Below, in pieces: positions 1-8,462 of a DNA stretch of 64,000 nucleotides; positions within the stretch are counted from its first letter, which is position 1; every line of letters begins with the position of its first letter. The stretch is from a delta proteobacterium NaphS2 (GTDB taxonomy: Bacteria > Desulfobacterota > DSM-4660 > Desulfatiglandales > Desulfatiglandaceae): the NCBI GenBank assembly GCA_000179315.1, contig ADZZ01000613.1:35160-99159 (forward strand). Reading direction: 5' to 3'. The position numbers and the translations under genes are program-made. The notes under the pieces are model-generated. The model was not told the DNA's origin, made no database searches, and worked only from the letters and a program-made list of their open reading frames with translations.

Positions 1-1
1 G

Positions 2-490
2 TTCGGCGGTTCCATGGGTCTGGATGTTTCTTCGGAAAGCGCTCTGGCGGCAGGCCTTGTCATGGGGGTCATGATTATCCCATTTGTTTCTTCCCTGTCG
101 GACGATGTCATCAATGCCGTTCCGCAGTCTTTGAGGGACGGGGCCTACGGCCTGGGGGCAACGCACTCGGAAACCATTAAAAAGGTGGTGCTTCCGGCGG
201 CATTGCCGGGCATTGTGGGCGGGGTGCTGCTGGCGGCCTCCCGCGCCATCGGAGAGACCATGATTGTGGTCATGGCGGCAGGCCTTGCCGCCAATCTCAC
301 GGTAAATCCGCTTCAGGCGGTGACCACCGTGACGGTACAGATCGTGACCCTTCTGGTGGGGGACCAGGAGTTTGACAGTCCCAAGACGCTGGCGGCTTTT
401 GCCCTGGGATTGGTGCTCTTTCTGATCACCCTGGTGTTGAACGTCATTGCGCTGTATGTGGTGCGTAAGTATCGGGAACAATACGAATAA
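2..490 (+). CDS. pstC: Phosphate ABC transporter permease PstC, C-terminal part (5' end outside window)
   Basis: Inner-membrane permease subunit of the high-affinity phosphate importer. The reading frame is open from the first bases of the window, so only about 162 C-terminal residues are visible and the gene begins upstream. The visible part has the binding-protein-dependent permease (EAA) signature, an Ala-Leu-Gly-type stretch with 'RDGAYGLGATHSETIKKVVL' followed by membrane segments, ending in a basic tail. It is followed after 20 bp by pstA, and pstS, pstB and phoU lie downstream in the same direction, which fixes the identity as PstC rather than another permease. Confidence 0.93.
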   Translation, partial: FGGSMGLDVSSESALAAGLVMGVMIIPFVSSLSDDVINAVPQSLRDGAYGLGATHSETIKKVVLPAALPGIVGGVLLAASRAIGETMIVVMAAGLAANLTVNPLQAVTTVTVQIVTLLVGDQEFDSPKTLAAFALGLVLFLITLVLNVIALYVVRKYREQYE

Positions 491-510
491 GGAGCGTTGC
501 AGGTGTATTC

Positions 511-1779
511 ATGGAAAAAAACCAAAGAACCATCGATATTGTCAAAAGGGGCTTGAACAAACGCTACCGATCGGAAAAGCGCTTTAAGATCTATGGGTTG
601 AGTGCGATCCTGGTCAGCATTATCTTTCTGGCGCTGCTTTTCATCAGCATTATCGGGACGGGCTATTCCGCATTTTTCAGAACGGTGGTCAAATTGGATA
701 TCACCTTCGACCCTGAAAGCATTTCAAAGGAGACCCTTTCAACAGCGAACTACAGCGGCCTGGTCAAGAAATCGCTCCGTGGGCTTTTTCCTAATGTGGA
801 GGACCGTCGGGAGAAACGGCAGTTGTATGGATTGGTGAGTTCAGGCGCCGCCTTCCAGCTTCGCCGGCTGGCCATGGCGGATCCCGGCGTCATCGGAAAA
901 ACCGTTTCCGTCTGGGTGCCGGCCAACGATGATGTGGACATGCTCATGAAAGGGCAGATGGAGCGGAATGTTCCTCAATCGGAGCGACGGCTGACGGACA
1001 AGCAACTGACCTGGATTGACAAGTTGTCCGGTGAGGACCGGCTGGAAAAAAGGTTCAACACCGCATTTTTTACCGGTGGTGATTCCCGGGAACCGGAGCT
1101 GGCGGGTATCTGGGGGGCGGTCATGGGATCCTTTTACACCCTTGTGGTGACCCTTTTGCTCTCTTTTCCCATCGGTGTTTCCGCTGCCGTGTACCTGGAG
1201 GAATTCGCGCCCAAGAACAAATGGACCGATTTGATCGAGGTAAATATTAATAACCTGGCGGCGGTCCCCTCCATCGTCTTCGGTCTTTTGGGGCTGGCCG
1301 TTTTTCTCAATTTTTTCGGCCTTCCCCGCTCCACCCCTCTGGTGGGCGGCCTAGTGCTGACCCTTATGACGCTTCCCACCATTATTATTGCCAGCCGCGC
1401 ATCGCTCAAGTCCGTGCCGCCGTCCATTCGGGACGCGGCCCTGGGGATCGGGGCCTCCAAAACCCAGATGGTGTCGCACCATGTGCTCCCTCTGGCCATG
1501 CCCGGCATGATGACGGGCACCATTATCGGAATGGCCCAGGCACTGGGGGAGACGGCGCCGCTTTTGATGATCGGCATGGTGGCGTTCATCGTGGACGTTC
1601 CCCACGGATTTACGGATCCGGCAACGGTGCTGCCCGTTCAGATCTACTTATGGGCCGACAGCCCCGAGCGCGCTTTTACCGCTCTCACGTCCGCCGCCAT
1701 CATGGTTTTGCTGGCGTTTTTGATCTTCATGAACAGCGCGGCTGTCCTGTTGCGAAAGAAATTCGAACGCAGATGGTGA
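511..1779 (+). CDS. pstA: Phosphate ABC transporter permease PstA, long DUF3333-type
   Basis: Second permease subunit of the phosphate importer, 422 residues, longer than the roughly 280-300 residues of short PstA proteins. The extra length is an N-terminal membrane segment (about residues 28-52) followed by a large, probably periplasmic, domain to about residue 190, as in PstA proteins carrying the DUF3333 N-terminal domain. The permease core with five or so membrane segments and the EAA-loop sequence 'RDAALGIGASKTQMVSHHVL' fills the C-terminal half. It follows pstC closely and is separated from pstS by a 145-bp spacer that contains a strong hairpin. Confidence 0.95.
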   Translation: MEKNQRTIDIVKRGLNKRYRSEKRFKIYGLSAILVSIIFLALLFISIIGTGYSAFFRTVVKLDITFDPESISKETLSTANYSGLVKKSLRGLFPNVEDRREKRQLYGLVSSGAAFQLRRLAMADPGVIGKTVSVWVPANDDVDMLMKGQMERNVPQSERRLTDKQLTWIDKLSGEDRLEKRFNTAFFTGGDSREPELAGIWGAVMGSFYTLVVTLLLSFPIGVSAAVYLEEFAPKNKWTDLIEVNINNLAAVPSIVFGLLGLAVFLNFFGLPRSTPLVGGLVLTLMTLPTIIIASRASLKSVPPSIRDAALGIGASKTQMVSHHVLPLAMPGMMTGTIIGMAQALGETAPLLMIGMVAFIVDVPHGFTDPATVLPVQIYLWADSPERAFTALTSAAIMVLLAFLIFMNSAAVLLRKKFERRW

Positions 1780-1782
1780 TCC

Positions 1783-1827
1783 CAGTGTTCAAAAAAATGG
1801 CTGATTGAGAAGTCATTTTGAACACTG
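1783..1827 (+). repeat. Intergenic hairpin between pstA and pstS
   Basis: A perfect 12-bp inverted repeat, CAGTGTTCAAAA at 1783-1794 and its complement at 1816-1827, with a 21-base loop. It lies about 100 bp upstream of pstS. No U-tract follows that would make it a clean intrinsic terminator. Such stems in transporter operons commonly set the relative level of the binding-protein mRNA, but whether it acts as partial terminator, RNase barrier or operator cannot be told from sequence. Confidence 0.6.
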
Positions 1828-1923
1828 TTTCCATATAGCGCAGTTTGGCGGCCGCCGGCATCTGCCTGCGGCTAAATCAAAACATGGGCGAAACATTCAT
1901 CGCCCGTAGAAGGAGGAAGAAAG

Positions 1924-2973
1924 ATGAAACGGATTTGTGTATTGGCTTTAATGGTTGCATTTGTTCTAAGCGCGGGTGTCGCAGTGGCCCGTGACACCGT
2001 GGCCATCGTGGGTTCTTCCACGGTTTATCCCTTTGCCACGGTTGTGGCGGAGCAATTCGGGAAAACGAGTAAATTCAACACGCCCAAGATTGAATCCACC
2101 GGTTCCGGCGGCGGGCTCAAGCTTTTCTGTGCCGGCGTGGGTGTGGAACACCCGGACATCACCAATGCGTCACGCCGCATCAAAGTGAGTGAGTGTGTCA
2201 TGTGCGAGAAAAACGGCGTAAAAGATGTCATTGAAGTGAAGATCGGTTACGACGGTATCGTTCTGGCCAACTCCAAAAAGACGGCGCCCTTCAAATTGAC
2301 ACAGAGAGACATCTTCCTGGCCCTGGCCAAGGACGTGCCCGATCCCAGTGGGGCTGAAAAGCTCGTTTTAAACCCCAATAAAACCTGGAAAGACGTGAAT
2401 CCCGAACTTCCCGCCATCAAGATCGAAGTTCTGGGACCGCCTCCCACCTCCGGAACCCGGGATGCCTTCGTGGAACTGGGTATGGAGCCCGGCGGTAAAA
2501 GTTTCAAATGGATCAAGGCCATGAAGAGGAAGGACAAAAAGCAGTATAAAGCCATCTGCCATACCATTCGGGAAGACGGCGCCTATGTGGAAGCCGGTGA
2601 AAACGACAACCTCATTGTGCAGAAGTTGAATGCCAATCCGGATGCTTTGGGTATTTTTGGCTTCAGCTTTCTGGATCAGAACACCGACAAGATTCAGGGG
2701 TCCTTCATCGACAACGTGCCGCCCACCTTTGACAGCATTGCCGACGGGAGCTATCCTCTTTCCCGGCCTCTTTTTTTCTACGTGAAAAAGGCCCACATTC
2801 AGGTAATTCCCGGTACCAAGGAGTATCTGGAGGAGTTTACCAGCGAAAAGGCCTGGGGACCGGACGGTTATCTGGCAGACAAGGGAATGATCCCCATGCC
2901 GGAAGAGGAACGTGAATATTACAGGAAGGTCGTCCAGAGTTTGACAACCATTTCCTGTGATGATTTGAAATAG
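1924..2973 (+). CDS. pstS: Phosphate-binding periplasmic protein PstS
   Basis: Solute-binding component of the Pst importer, 349 residues, with a Sec signal peptide (about residues 1-22, cleavage after VAVA). The phosphate-binding family pattern is visible: 'VGSSTVYPFA' near the mature N-terminus, 'ESTGSGGGLKLF', and 'GPPPTSGTRDAF' in the middle. The start is supported by an AGGAGG ribosome site a few bases upstream. Its place between pstA and pstB differs from the common order with pstS first. Confidence 0.95.
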   Translation: MKRICVLALMVAFVLSAGVAVARDTVAIVGSSTVYPFATVVAEQFGKTSKFNTPKIESTGSGGGLKLFCAGVGVEHPDITNASRRIKVSECVMCEKNGVKDVIEVKIGYDGIVLANSKKTAPFKLTQRDIFLALAKDVPDPSGAEKLVLNPNKTWKDVNPELPAIKIEVLGPPPTSGTRDAFVELGMEPGGKSFKWIKAMKRKDKKQYKAICHTIREDGAYVEAGENDNLIVQKLNANPDALGIFGFSFLDQNTDKIQGSFIDNVPPTFDSIADGSYPLSRPLFFYVKKAHIQVIPGTKEYLEEFTSEKAWGPDGYLADKGMIPMPEEEREYYRKVVQSLTTISCDDLK

Positions 2974-2999
2974 TTGGCGAGAGAAGCAATTGACCTTTG

Positions 3000-3038
3000 G
3001 CTGTTAGCACCTGGTCTAGTGGTTGCCGGGCTAACAGC
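3000..3038 (+). repeat. Intergenic stem-loop between pstS and pstB
   Basis: Inverted repeat GCTGTTAGC / GCTAACAGC with a 21-base loop in the 107-bp spacer after pstS. There is no following U-run, so it is better read as an mRNA-stabilising or REP-like stem protecting the pstS transcript than as a terminator. Role inferred. Confidence 0.45.
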
Positions 3039-3080
3039 TAACGGCTGAATGCTGACAGCTCATTTTAGGAGGAATATCTT

Positions 3081-3950
3081 TTGGCCCCCACGAAAGAAGT
3101 AGATGCAAGCGGAGGCAGCGATAAGCCTGAAAAAAGCGGCCGGCGCCTGGTGAGCCGGGAAGACCGATCCACGGTGGGAGAAGCGGTGGTCGACGACCCG
3201 CGAATGGTTTGCCGCAATGTCAACGTCTATTATGGCGAAAAACATGCCATTCATGATGTTTCCCTGGACATCGGGCGCAACGAGGTCATCGCCATGATCG
3301 GGCCGTCCGGTTGCGGAAAGTCAACCTTTTTAAGATGTCTGAACCGCATGAACGACACCATCGAAATATGCCGGATAACGGGCGAGATTCTGCTGGATGA
3401 TCAAAATGTCTATGAACCCAAGGTGGATGTGGTGCAACTCAGGGCCCAGGTGGGGATGGTCTTTCAGAAACCGAACCCCTTTCCCAAATCGATTTTCGAT
3501 AACATCGCTTACGGGCCTCGGATTCACGGCCTTGTGCAATCAAAAAGCGAGACCGATGAACTGGTGGAAGAATCCCTTCGAAAAGCGGGTTTGTGGGAAG
3601 AAGTGAAAGATCGGCTGGATCAGCCGGGAACGGGGTTGTCCGGCGGCCAGCAACAGCGTCTCTGTATCGCCAGAACCATTGCGGTCAGCCCGGAAGTGAT
3701 TCTCATGGATGAACCCTGTTCGGCCCTGGATCCCATTGCCACCGCCATCATTGAAGATCTGATTGACGAACTGCGGTCCCACTTTTCCATTGCCATCGTC
3801 ACCCATTCCATGCAGCAGGCTTCGCGCGTATCTCAGCGGACGGCCTATTTTCATCTGGGGGATCTCATTGAAATCGGACCCACTGAACAGATCTTCACCA
3901 ATCCCCTGCATCAACTTACGGAAGATTACATCACCGGCCGGTTCGGTTGA
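3081..3950 (+). CDS. pstB: Phosphate ABC transporter ATP-binding protein PstB
   Basis: Cytoplasmic ATPase that powers phosphate uptake, 289 residues. Walker A 'GPSGCGKS', the Q-loop region '[12 protein letters not shown]', signature 'LSGGQQQR' and Walker B 'VILMDEP' with the D-loop 'SALDP' are all intact; the QKPNPFP stretch is typical of PstB. The start is TTG, chosen because AGGAGG lies 7 bases upstream. The N-terminus has about 40 extra residues, rich in charged residues, ahead of the ABC domain. Confidence 0.95.
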   Translation: MAPTKEVDASGGSDKPEKSGRRLVSREDRSTVGEAVVDDPRMVCRNVNVYYGEKHAIHDVSLDIGRNEVIAMIGPSGCGKSTFLRCLNRMNDTIEICRITGEILLDDQNVYEPKVDVVQLRAQVGMVFQKPNPFPKSIFDNIAYGPRIHGLVQSKSETDELVEESLRKAGLWEEVKDRLDQPGTGLSGGQQQRLCIARTIAVSPEVILMDEPCSALDPIATAIIEDLIDELRSHFSIAIVTHSMQQASRVSQRTAYFHLGDLIEIGPTEQIFTNPLHQLTEDYITGRFG

Positions 3951-3988
3951 TGATGCCATAATGGATTATATGAGGAAAGGAACGATTC

Positions 3989-4654
3989 ATGAACAGCAGA
4001 CATATCGTGCGATCCTATGACGAGGAACTCCAGTTGCTGAAGTCCCAGGTTTTGCAGATGGGAAGAATGGCACTCCGGCAGTTGACCCGTGCACTGGAGA
4101 CGGTCATATCACGGGACAGTTCGCAAGCGGAAGCGATCATGGCCGACGATGCCCCCATTGACGCACTGCAAAAAGAGATTGACCGGTTGACCCTTGCCAT
4201 GCTCGCCAGAAGACAGCCCCTGGCATTGGATCTTCGCAATATCGTTTCGGGTATCAGAATGGCCTCCGATCTGGAACGGATCGCCGACTACTCGGCCAAT
4301 ATTGCGCGCCACTCCATGGACCTCAACAGTGCGGACGTTCAAAAACCCGTGGAAGGCATCATCAAAATGACTGAAAAGGCCAAAACCATGCTCTCCAGCG
4401 TCATGACCGCATATCAAAACGGTGACCCTGATCTGGCCCGAAAGGTTTGGCACGATGATGACGCCATCGATCAGGCCTACGCCCGGCTTTTGAAGGATCT
4501 TAGAGAGTTCATGACCGGAGAGGCAGAGCATGCAAAACCCTTTACGGCGCTCATGTTCGTTGCCCGATGCTGTGAGCGGATCGGTGATCATATTCAGAAC
4601 CTGGCCGAAAACGTCCATTTCATCATCACTGCACATATGTACCACGGAAAATGA
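3989..4654 (+). CDS. phoU: Phosphate transport regulator PhoU
   Basis: Helical cytoplasmic protein, 221 residues, that couples the Pst transporter to the PhoR/PhoB system and limits phosphate uptake. Two tandem PhoU three-helix repeats are visible, each with the metal-binding-type Asp/Glu-rich pattern ('RMASDLERIADYSANIARH' in the first, 'CCERIGDHIQNLAENV' in the second). It starts 38 bp after pstB at an ATG preceded by AGGAAAGG. Confidence 0.94.
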   Translation: MNSRHIVRSYDEELQLLKSQVLQMGRMALRQLTRALETVISRDSSQAEAIMADDAPIDALQKEIDRLTLAMLARRQPLALDLRNIVSGIRMASDLERIADYSANIARHSMDLNSADVQKPVEGIIKMTEKAKTMLSSVMTAYQNGDPDLARKVWHDDDAIDQAYARLLKDLREFMTGEAEHAKPFTALMFVARCCERIGDHIQNLAENVHFIITAHMYHGK

Positions 4655-4697
4655 AAAGCAGGTAAAGAACGCCATGTGGTAAGAGCGGGGATATATC

Positions 4698-5726
4698 ATG
4701 CGCCATCTCATGCGAAATTTGATCATTGCCGGAGCCGTTTTTGTATTATGCATCGGTTCAGCCCATGCTCGGGATCAAATCCGAATCGTCGGATCCAATT
4801 CGGTACTGCCCTTTATGCAAATTATTGCGGAGAACTTTTCCCATCACTGGGATTTTCCACCCCCTTCCATCGAAGACACGGGTACGGGGAGAGGTTTTCG
4901 GCTTTTCGGGTCGGGGGTTTCCTTTCAGTTCCCCGACATTGTGGCCACCCCCAGGCCCATGACCGAAAGCGAATGGGCCTTCTGCGAAAAACACGGTGTG
5001 GATGCGGTCACCGAAATCGTCATCGGCCTTGATGCCGTTGTGCTGACGAATCCCAAAGCATCGCCACAACATAATTTTACTATTTCCCAGCTCTTTAATG
5101 CCATGGCTGAAAAAGTTCAAAAAGAGGGCCGGGTTGTCTCCAACCCATACGCACGGTGGAACCGGATCGACAAAGAACTTCCGGATATGCCCATAGAAAT
5201 CATGCGTCCGCAACCGGGTTCTCCAGTTGAAGATGCGGTGGTGCAATTGGTGATGATCAAGGGCTGCGAATCGTTCCCCGCCATTTTGCTGCTGGATGAG
5301 CAGGAAAGTTTTCGTGTATGTCGAATGTTCAGGCCCTATTCCAAAAATTTCGTAAAAGCCCTGAAGCACACCTCTCAGATGCTCCACTGGCTCTCACAAA
5401 ACCCCAACGCCTTTATTTTTCTGCCCTATGCGGTCTACCGGGACTACACGGATCGCCTCATGGCCAATGCCGTTAACGGTGTGCCCGCAACCCTCGAATC
5501 CATTTCCACCCGGGCCTATCCCCTTTCAAGACCCATCTACTTATACGTGAAGATTCCTCATGTGGAAGCTGTTCCGGGCCTTCAGAAATTCCTTTATGAG
5601 ACCACCAGCGAGCGCGCCATCGGTCCTGACGGGTATCTTGTGGATAAGGGATTTGTCCCCCTGGACGATCGGGGAAGAAACCAAGCCAGGGATGGTGCAC
5701 TGAGCCTGACGCCCATCAGCCGCTGA
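4698..5726 (+). CDS. Second PstS-like phosphate-binding protein
   Basis: Exported substrate-binding protein of the PstS family, 342 residues with a signal peptide (about 1-24). The N-terminal 'IRIVGSNSVLPF' and 'EDTGTGRGFRLF' match the equivalent stretches of the pstS product at 1924-2973, but the central 'PPPTSGTRDAF' phosphate-contact segment is replaced by 'RPQPGSPVEDAVVQLV', so the ligand or affinity may differ. It is 43 bp after phoU and probably in the same operon. Its 3' end overlaps the convergent hydrolase gene by 11 bp. Could be an accessory or regulatory binding protein. Confidence 0.85.
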   Translation: MRHLMRNLIIAGAVFVLCIGSAHARDQIRIVGSNSVLPFMQIIAENFSHHWDFPPPSIEDTGTGRGFRLFGSGVSFQFPDIVATPRPMTESEWAFCEKHGVDAVTEIVIGLDAVVLTNPKASPQHNFTISQLFNAMAEKVQKEGRVVSNPYARWNRIDKELPDMPIEIMRPQPGSPVEDAVVQLVMIKGCESFPAILLLDEQESFRVCRMFRPYSKNFVKALKHTSQMLHWLSQNPNAFIFLPYAVYRDYTDRLMANAVNGVPATLESISTRAYPLSRPIYLYVKIPHVEAVPGLQKFLYETTSERAIGPDGYLVDKGFVPLDDRGRNQARDGALSLTPISR

Positions 5727-6264
5727 TACGTTGAAGCCAATCTTCAATGACCGGACGCACTTCCGGCCCCACCACCACACCCATGTGGGTTACATCTTTG
5801 AGAAGTGTCACTTGAGCTTTTGCAAAGGGTGTGATGGCCGGTTCAAATCGGTCCGGGAGAAAGGCTTCATCGGCCTGGCCCACCACAACCAGAAGAGGCT
5901 GGAAGATTTTGGCAAGGTCTTTTTTGTAATTGGACGGCGCGTAAGATGTGTTCAGCCGATAGGAATAGGTGAGGGTTTCGCTTCCGTCACGGACTTCCTT
6001 CGGCATATTGAAATCAATGACCGGCAGATGATTGAGACCGCGAATACCCACGTTGTTGAGCAGGGTCAGACCGATGATGCGGCCCGTATAGGGGTTGGCC
6101 CAGCCGCCTGAATTGGTGCGCATGGTGGGCGCATTATATTTGAGAAAGGGGGAGAGCAGCAGATAAGCGTCGACCAGGTGTCGGTATTTACTGCCCGAAA
6201 AGCGCACGGCCAACCCGCCGCCGGATGAATGCCCTCCCAGGATGACGGTTTTTTCATGGCCGTC
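5716..6264 (-). pseudogene. Alpha/beta hydrolase, C-terminal part (gene split by IS element)
   Basis: C-terminal 182 residues of a serine hydrolase whose N-terminal part lies at 9833-10249. The nucleophile elbow 'GGHSSGGG' (G-x-S-x-G), a late Asp ('VVGQADEAF') and the catalytic His in 'DVTHMG' are here. Joining 10249-9833 directly to 6264-5716 gives one open frame of 321 residues reading 'AMIQKDGHEKTVILGGHSS', so the gene was intact before the insertion. The piece has no start of its own; an ATG further out in IS DNA (6327) would add foreign residues. Convergent with the second pstS gene. Confidence 0.85.
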
Positions 6265-6272
6265 TTTTTGAA
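6265..6272. repeat. 8-bp target-site duplication, left copy
   Basis: TTTTTGAA directly outside the left end of the IS4-type element; the second copy is at 9833-9840. Removing one copy together with the element restores the hydrolase frame. Confidence 0.85.
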
Positions 6273-6351
6273 CTAAAGTTTCACCGTTTTTGAACCTTTT
6301 CCAATTTTTCCAGCCGGTTCCGCGCATTTTTTTTATTATGCGCAGAGAATT

Positions 6352-6391
6352 TTGGCACGAAAAATGAAAATTTTTTCAATTTTTATGCCAA
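6352..6391. repeat. AT-rich palindrome in the IS left arm
   Basis: TTGGCACGAAAAATGAAAAT and its near-perfect complement ending in ATGCCAA form a 40-base palindrome about 80 bp inside the left IS end. A smaller GCGCA...TGCGC hairpin sits just outside it near 6326-6343. Such stems near IS ends often block read-through from outside promoters; function inferred. Confidence 0.5.
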
Positions 6392-6585
6392 TAAATTCAA
6401 CTAGTTATTTAACTTTTTACCCTTGAAATTCGCTCCATCTCGTGATAGGATTCGATAACGTCGAGTAGACCGGTTTCTTCAGCAACCTTAACGCAATATG
6501 CCTCAGACTACGCCCTCGCCGCACGCGGCTACTACGTATCATAAGACCACATGAGATTGGTAGCAGTTGGCCCCGGCCCCTCCCA

Positions 6586-6618
6586 GAACCGTGCTTGCGC
6601 TATTTACGCACACGGCTC
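6586..6618 (-). ncRNA. Group II intron domain V
   Basis: 33-nt hairpin with complementary GAGCCGTG and CACGGTTC arms, a short bulge and a small loop, lying about 20 bp after the stop codon of the intron protein. This is the catalytic domain V; with GTGCG at the 5' end it identifies the ribozyme independently of the protein. Confidence 0.8.
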
Positions 6619-6638
6619 CTCATGAGTACGCTTCACGA

Positions 6639-7948
6639 TTAAGCGAAAAGGTTTACCGTAATACGGGGTTGCGGCAGAGGAAACTTTTTAAGAAGTAGGT
6701 TAAACTTCTCCCAGTTCATACACCCTCGTTTACCTCGCCTGTTCAGCCATTTGAACAACAGACGATGAACCTCATAGGAAAACCGGTTGAGACCTTTTGA
6801 ATTGTCCGTGACTCCGTAGTAGGCAAAGTGTCCCTGCAATTTCGAGCCTACCTTACCCATTAGCTCATCGGTCGGCAGGGTCCGGTTGGCTTTCAGCCAA
6901 TCCCTAAACATCCGAATTTTGGCGGTAAACTTCTTGCGAGAAGTGATCCGTTTCATCCGGAATTTCCTGCCGTTCCTGGACCGGCTGCAGTAGTGCGTGA
7001 ATCCAAGAAAATCAAAGGTAGACGCCTTGCCACCGCGGCTATCGGCCTTGGATTGTGCATATGGACCAAATTCGATGGTCTTCGTCTTTTCAGGCGATAT
7101 CTCAAGGCCAAACTTGGAAAGTCGCAGATCCAGTTCCTTTCGAAACCGTATCGCATCTGCCTCACGCTCGAAACATACAACAAAGTCATCGGCGTAACGG
7201 ATTATCCGACTTTGGCCATGACAGCCCTGCTGAAACACTCGCGTGAACCAGATGTCCAGACTGTAATGCAGATAGATATTGGCAAGTACTGGTGAAATAA
7301 TCCCGCCCTGAGGCGTTCCTTTGTCACTGGCAATCTCTTTGCCTTCCTCCATTATACCTGCTTTGAGAAACCGCTTGACGTAGCGCAACACTCGTTTATC
7401 TGCTATTCGGTGGCCGAGAAATTTAATCATCCAATCGTGATCAACATTATCAAAGAACCCTTTGATATCTGCGTCCACAATATAGTGAACCCGGCATCCC
7501 TCAACCTCTTTGCTGAGTGCCCTCAACGCGTCATGACACCCGCGACCGGGCCGAAATCCATACGAATCGTCAATGAAATCCTGCTCGTAGATCGCCGAAA
7601 GCACCCGTGTCAATCCCGCCTGTACCAGCTTATCTTCAAGGGCTGGTATGCCCAGCGGTCGTTTCTTGCTACTCCCCGGTTTAGGAATGTACACCCTGCG
7701 CACCGGCAATGGAATATACGCCATCCGATGCAATTTTCCGACCAGAGCGTTTAGGTTCTCGCCAAGTTTTTCCCCATATTCCTTCTTGGTAACCTTATCA
7801 ATGCCAGATGCTGCGTCTTTGCGCAGCTCCTGGAAACATTCCCGCAGCATCCTTGTCATCAGATGAACAGACTGGTGATCGCATCATCTCTTGCGGCTCT
7901 CGCTATGCGTTGTAATTTCGTTTCCACCATTTCTCTATTTCTGAGCAT
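6639..7948 (-). CDS. ltrA: Group II intron reverse transcriptase/maturase, frameshifted near N-terminus
   Basis: Intron-encoded protein for splicing and target-primed reverse transcription. The main frame, 7859-6639 (406 residues), holds RT motifs including 'KKRPLGIPALEDKLVQ', 'FRPGRGCHDAL', 'TPQGGIISP', the active-site YADD ('IIRYADDFVVCF') and a maturase X region. No HNH endonuclease domain follows, so it is an endonuclease-minus type. The family's N-terminal leader is in another frame upstream: 7948-7859 encodes 29 residues ('KLQRIARAARDDAITSLF') ending in TGA that overlaps the next ATG as TGATG. One extra T would join both into the normal protein, so this is a 1-base deletion, sequencing error, or coupled translation. 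Confidence 0.88.
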
Positions 7949-8462
7949 AGATGATGTGTCCTCGCAACACTGTTACTCATGTGACGTCCTTTCCTCCAGC
8001 GGAGTTACCCGCCTTCTCAGGTACTACGACGCCATCCGACTTCCCCTGCCCCGTTTGCCATTCTCCCTTTATTATCGGTTGGCCGGCATACTCGCTTTTA
8101 AGCAAGAACGCAGAGAACCTCCCGGGTTGCCGCATATTCGCAATGTCCGACATGCCATGGTCTCAGACCCCGGAGAGGCGCCATTGACTTGCCATTCGCC
8201 AATGGTCATTTTGACTTCCGTCAAAGTTAAAACGTCGTCCCTCTCAACTAATCCTTTCGAGGCTCAATCCCTTCAACCTTATGGCTTACGGCCTATCGTC
8301 TCGCTGTCCTACGCTTAATCTCGGGGATTACTCCCGTCGATCCAAGGACTCACTACCCAGTGGCTGGCCAGCCTTCCGGGGCGGGATTCACACCCGCTAA
8401 AATATGCGACCTTGCCCGGCCGCACAACTTATTGATATTCCATCGGAAAGGAGCTTGGCAAC

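Larger units (their letters stand above)
6541..8425 (-). mobile_element. Group II intron inserted in the IS4-type element
   Basis: Retroelement with self-splicing RNA, transcribed leftward. The 5' end is GTGCGGCC (first base at 8425), the standard bacterial group II start. A domain V hairpin lies at 6586-6618, with GAGCCGTGTGCG pairing with CGCAAGCACGGTTC, followed by a domain VI-like stem and a 3' end placed at about 6541. The upstream RNA section 7950-8425 holds domains I-IV and no protein gene. The encoded reverse transcriptase is at 6639-7948. The 3' boundary is uncertain by a few bases. Confidence 0.85.

Noticed and set aside
7863..8318. 151-residue + strand frame across the intron
   Set aside because: Overlaps the intron RNA domains and the intron protein's leader on the other strand; no protein-like features.
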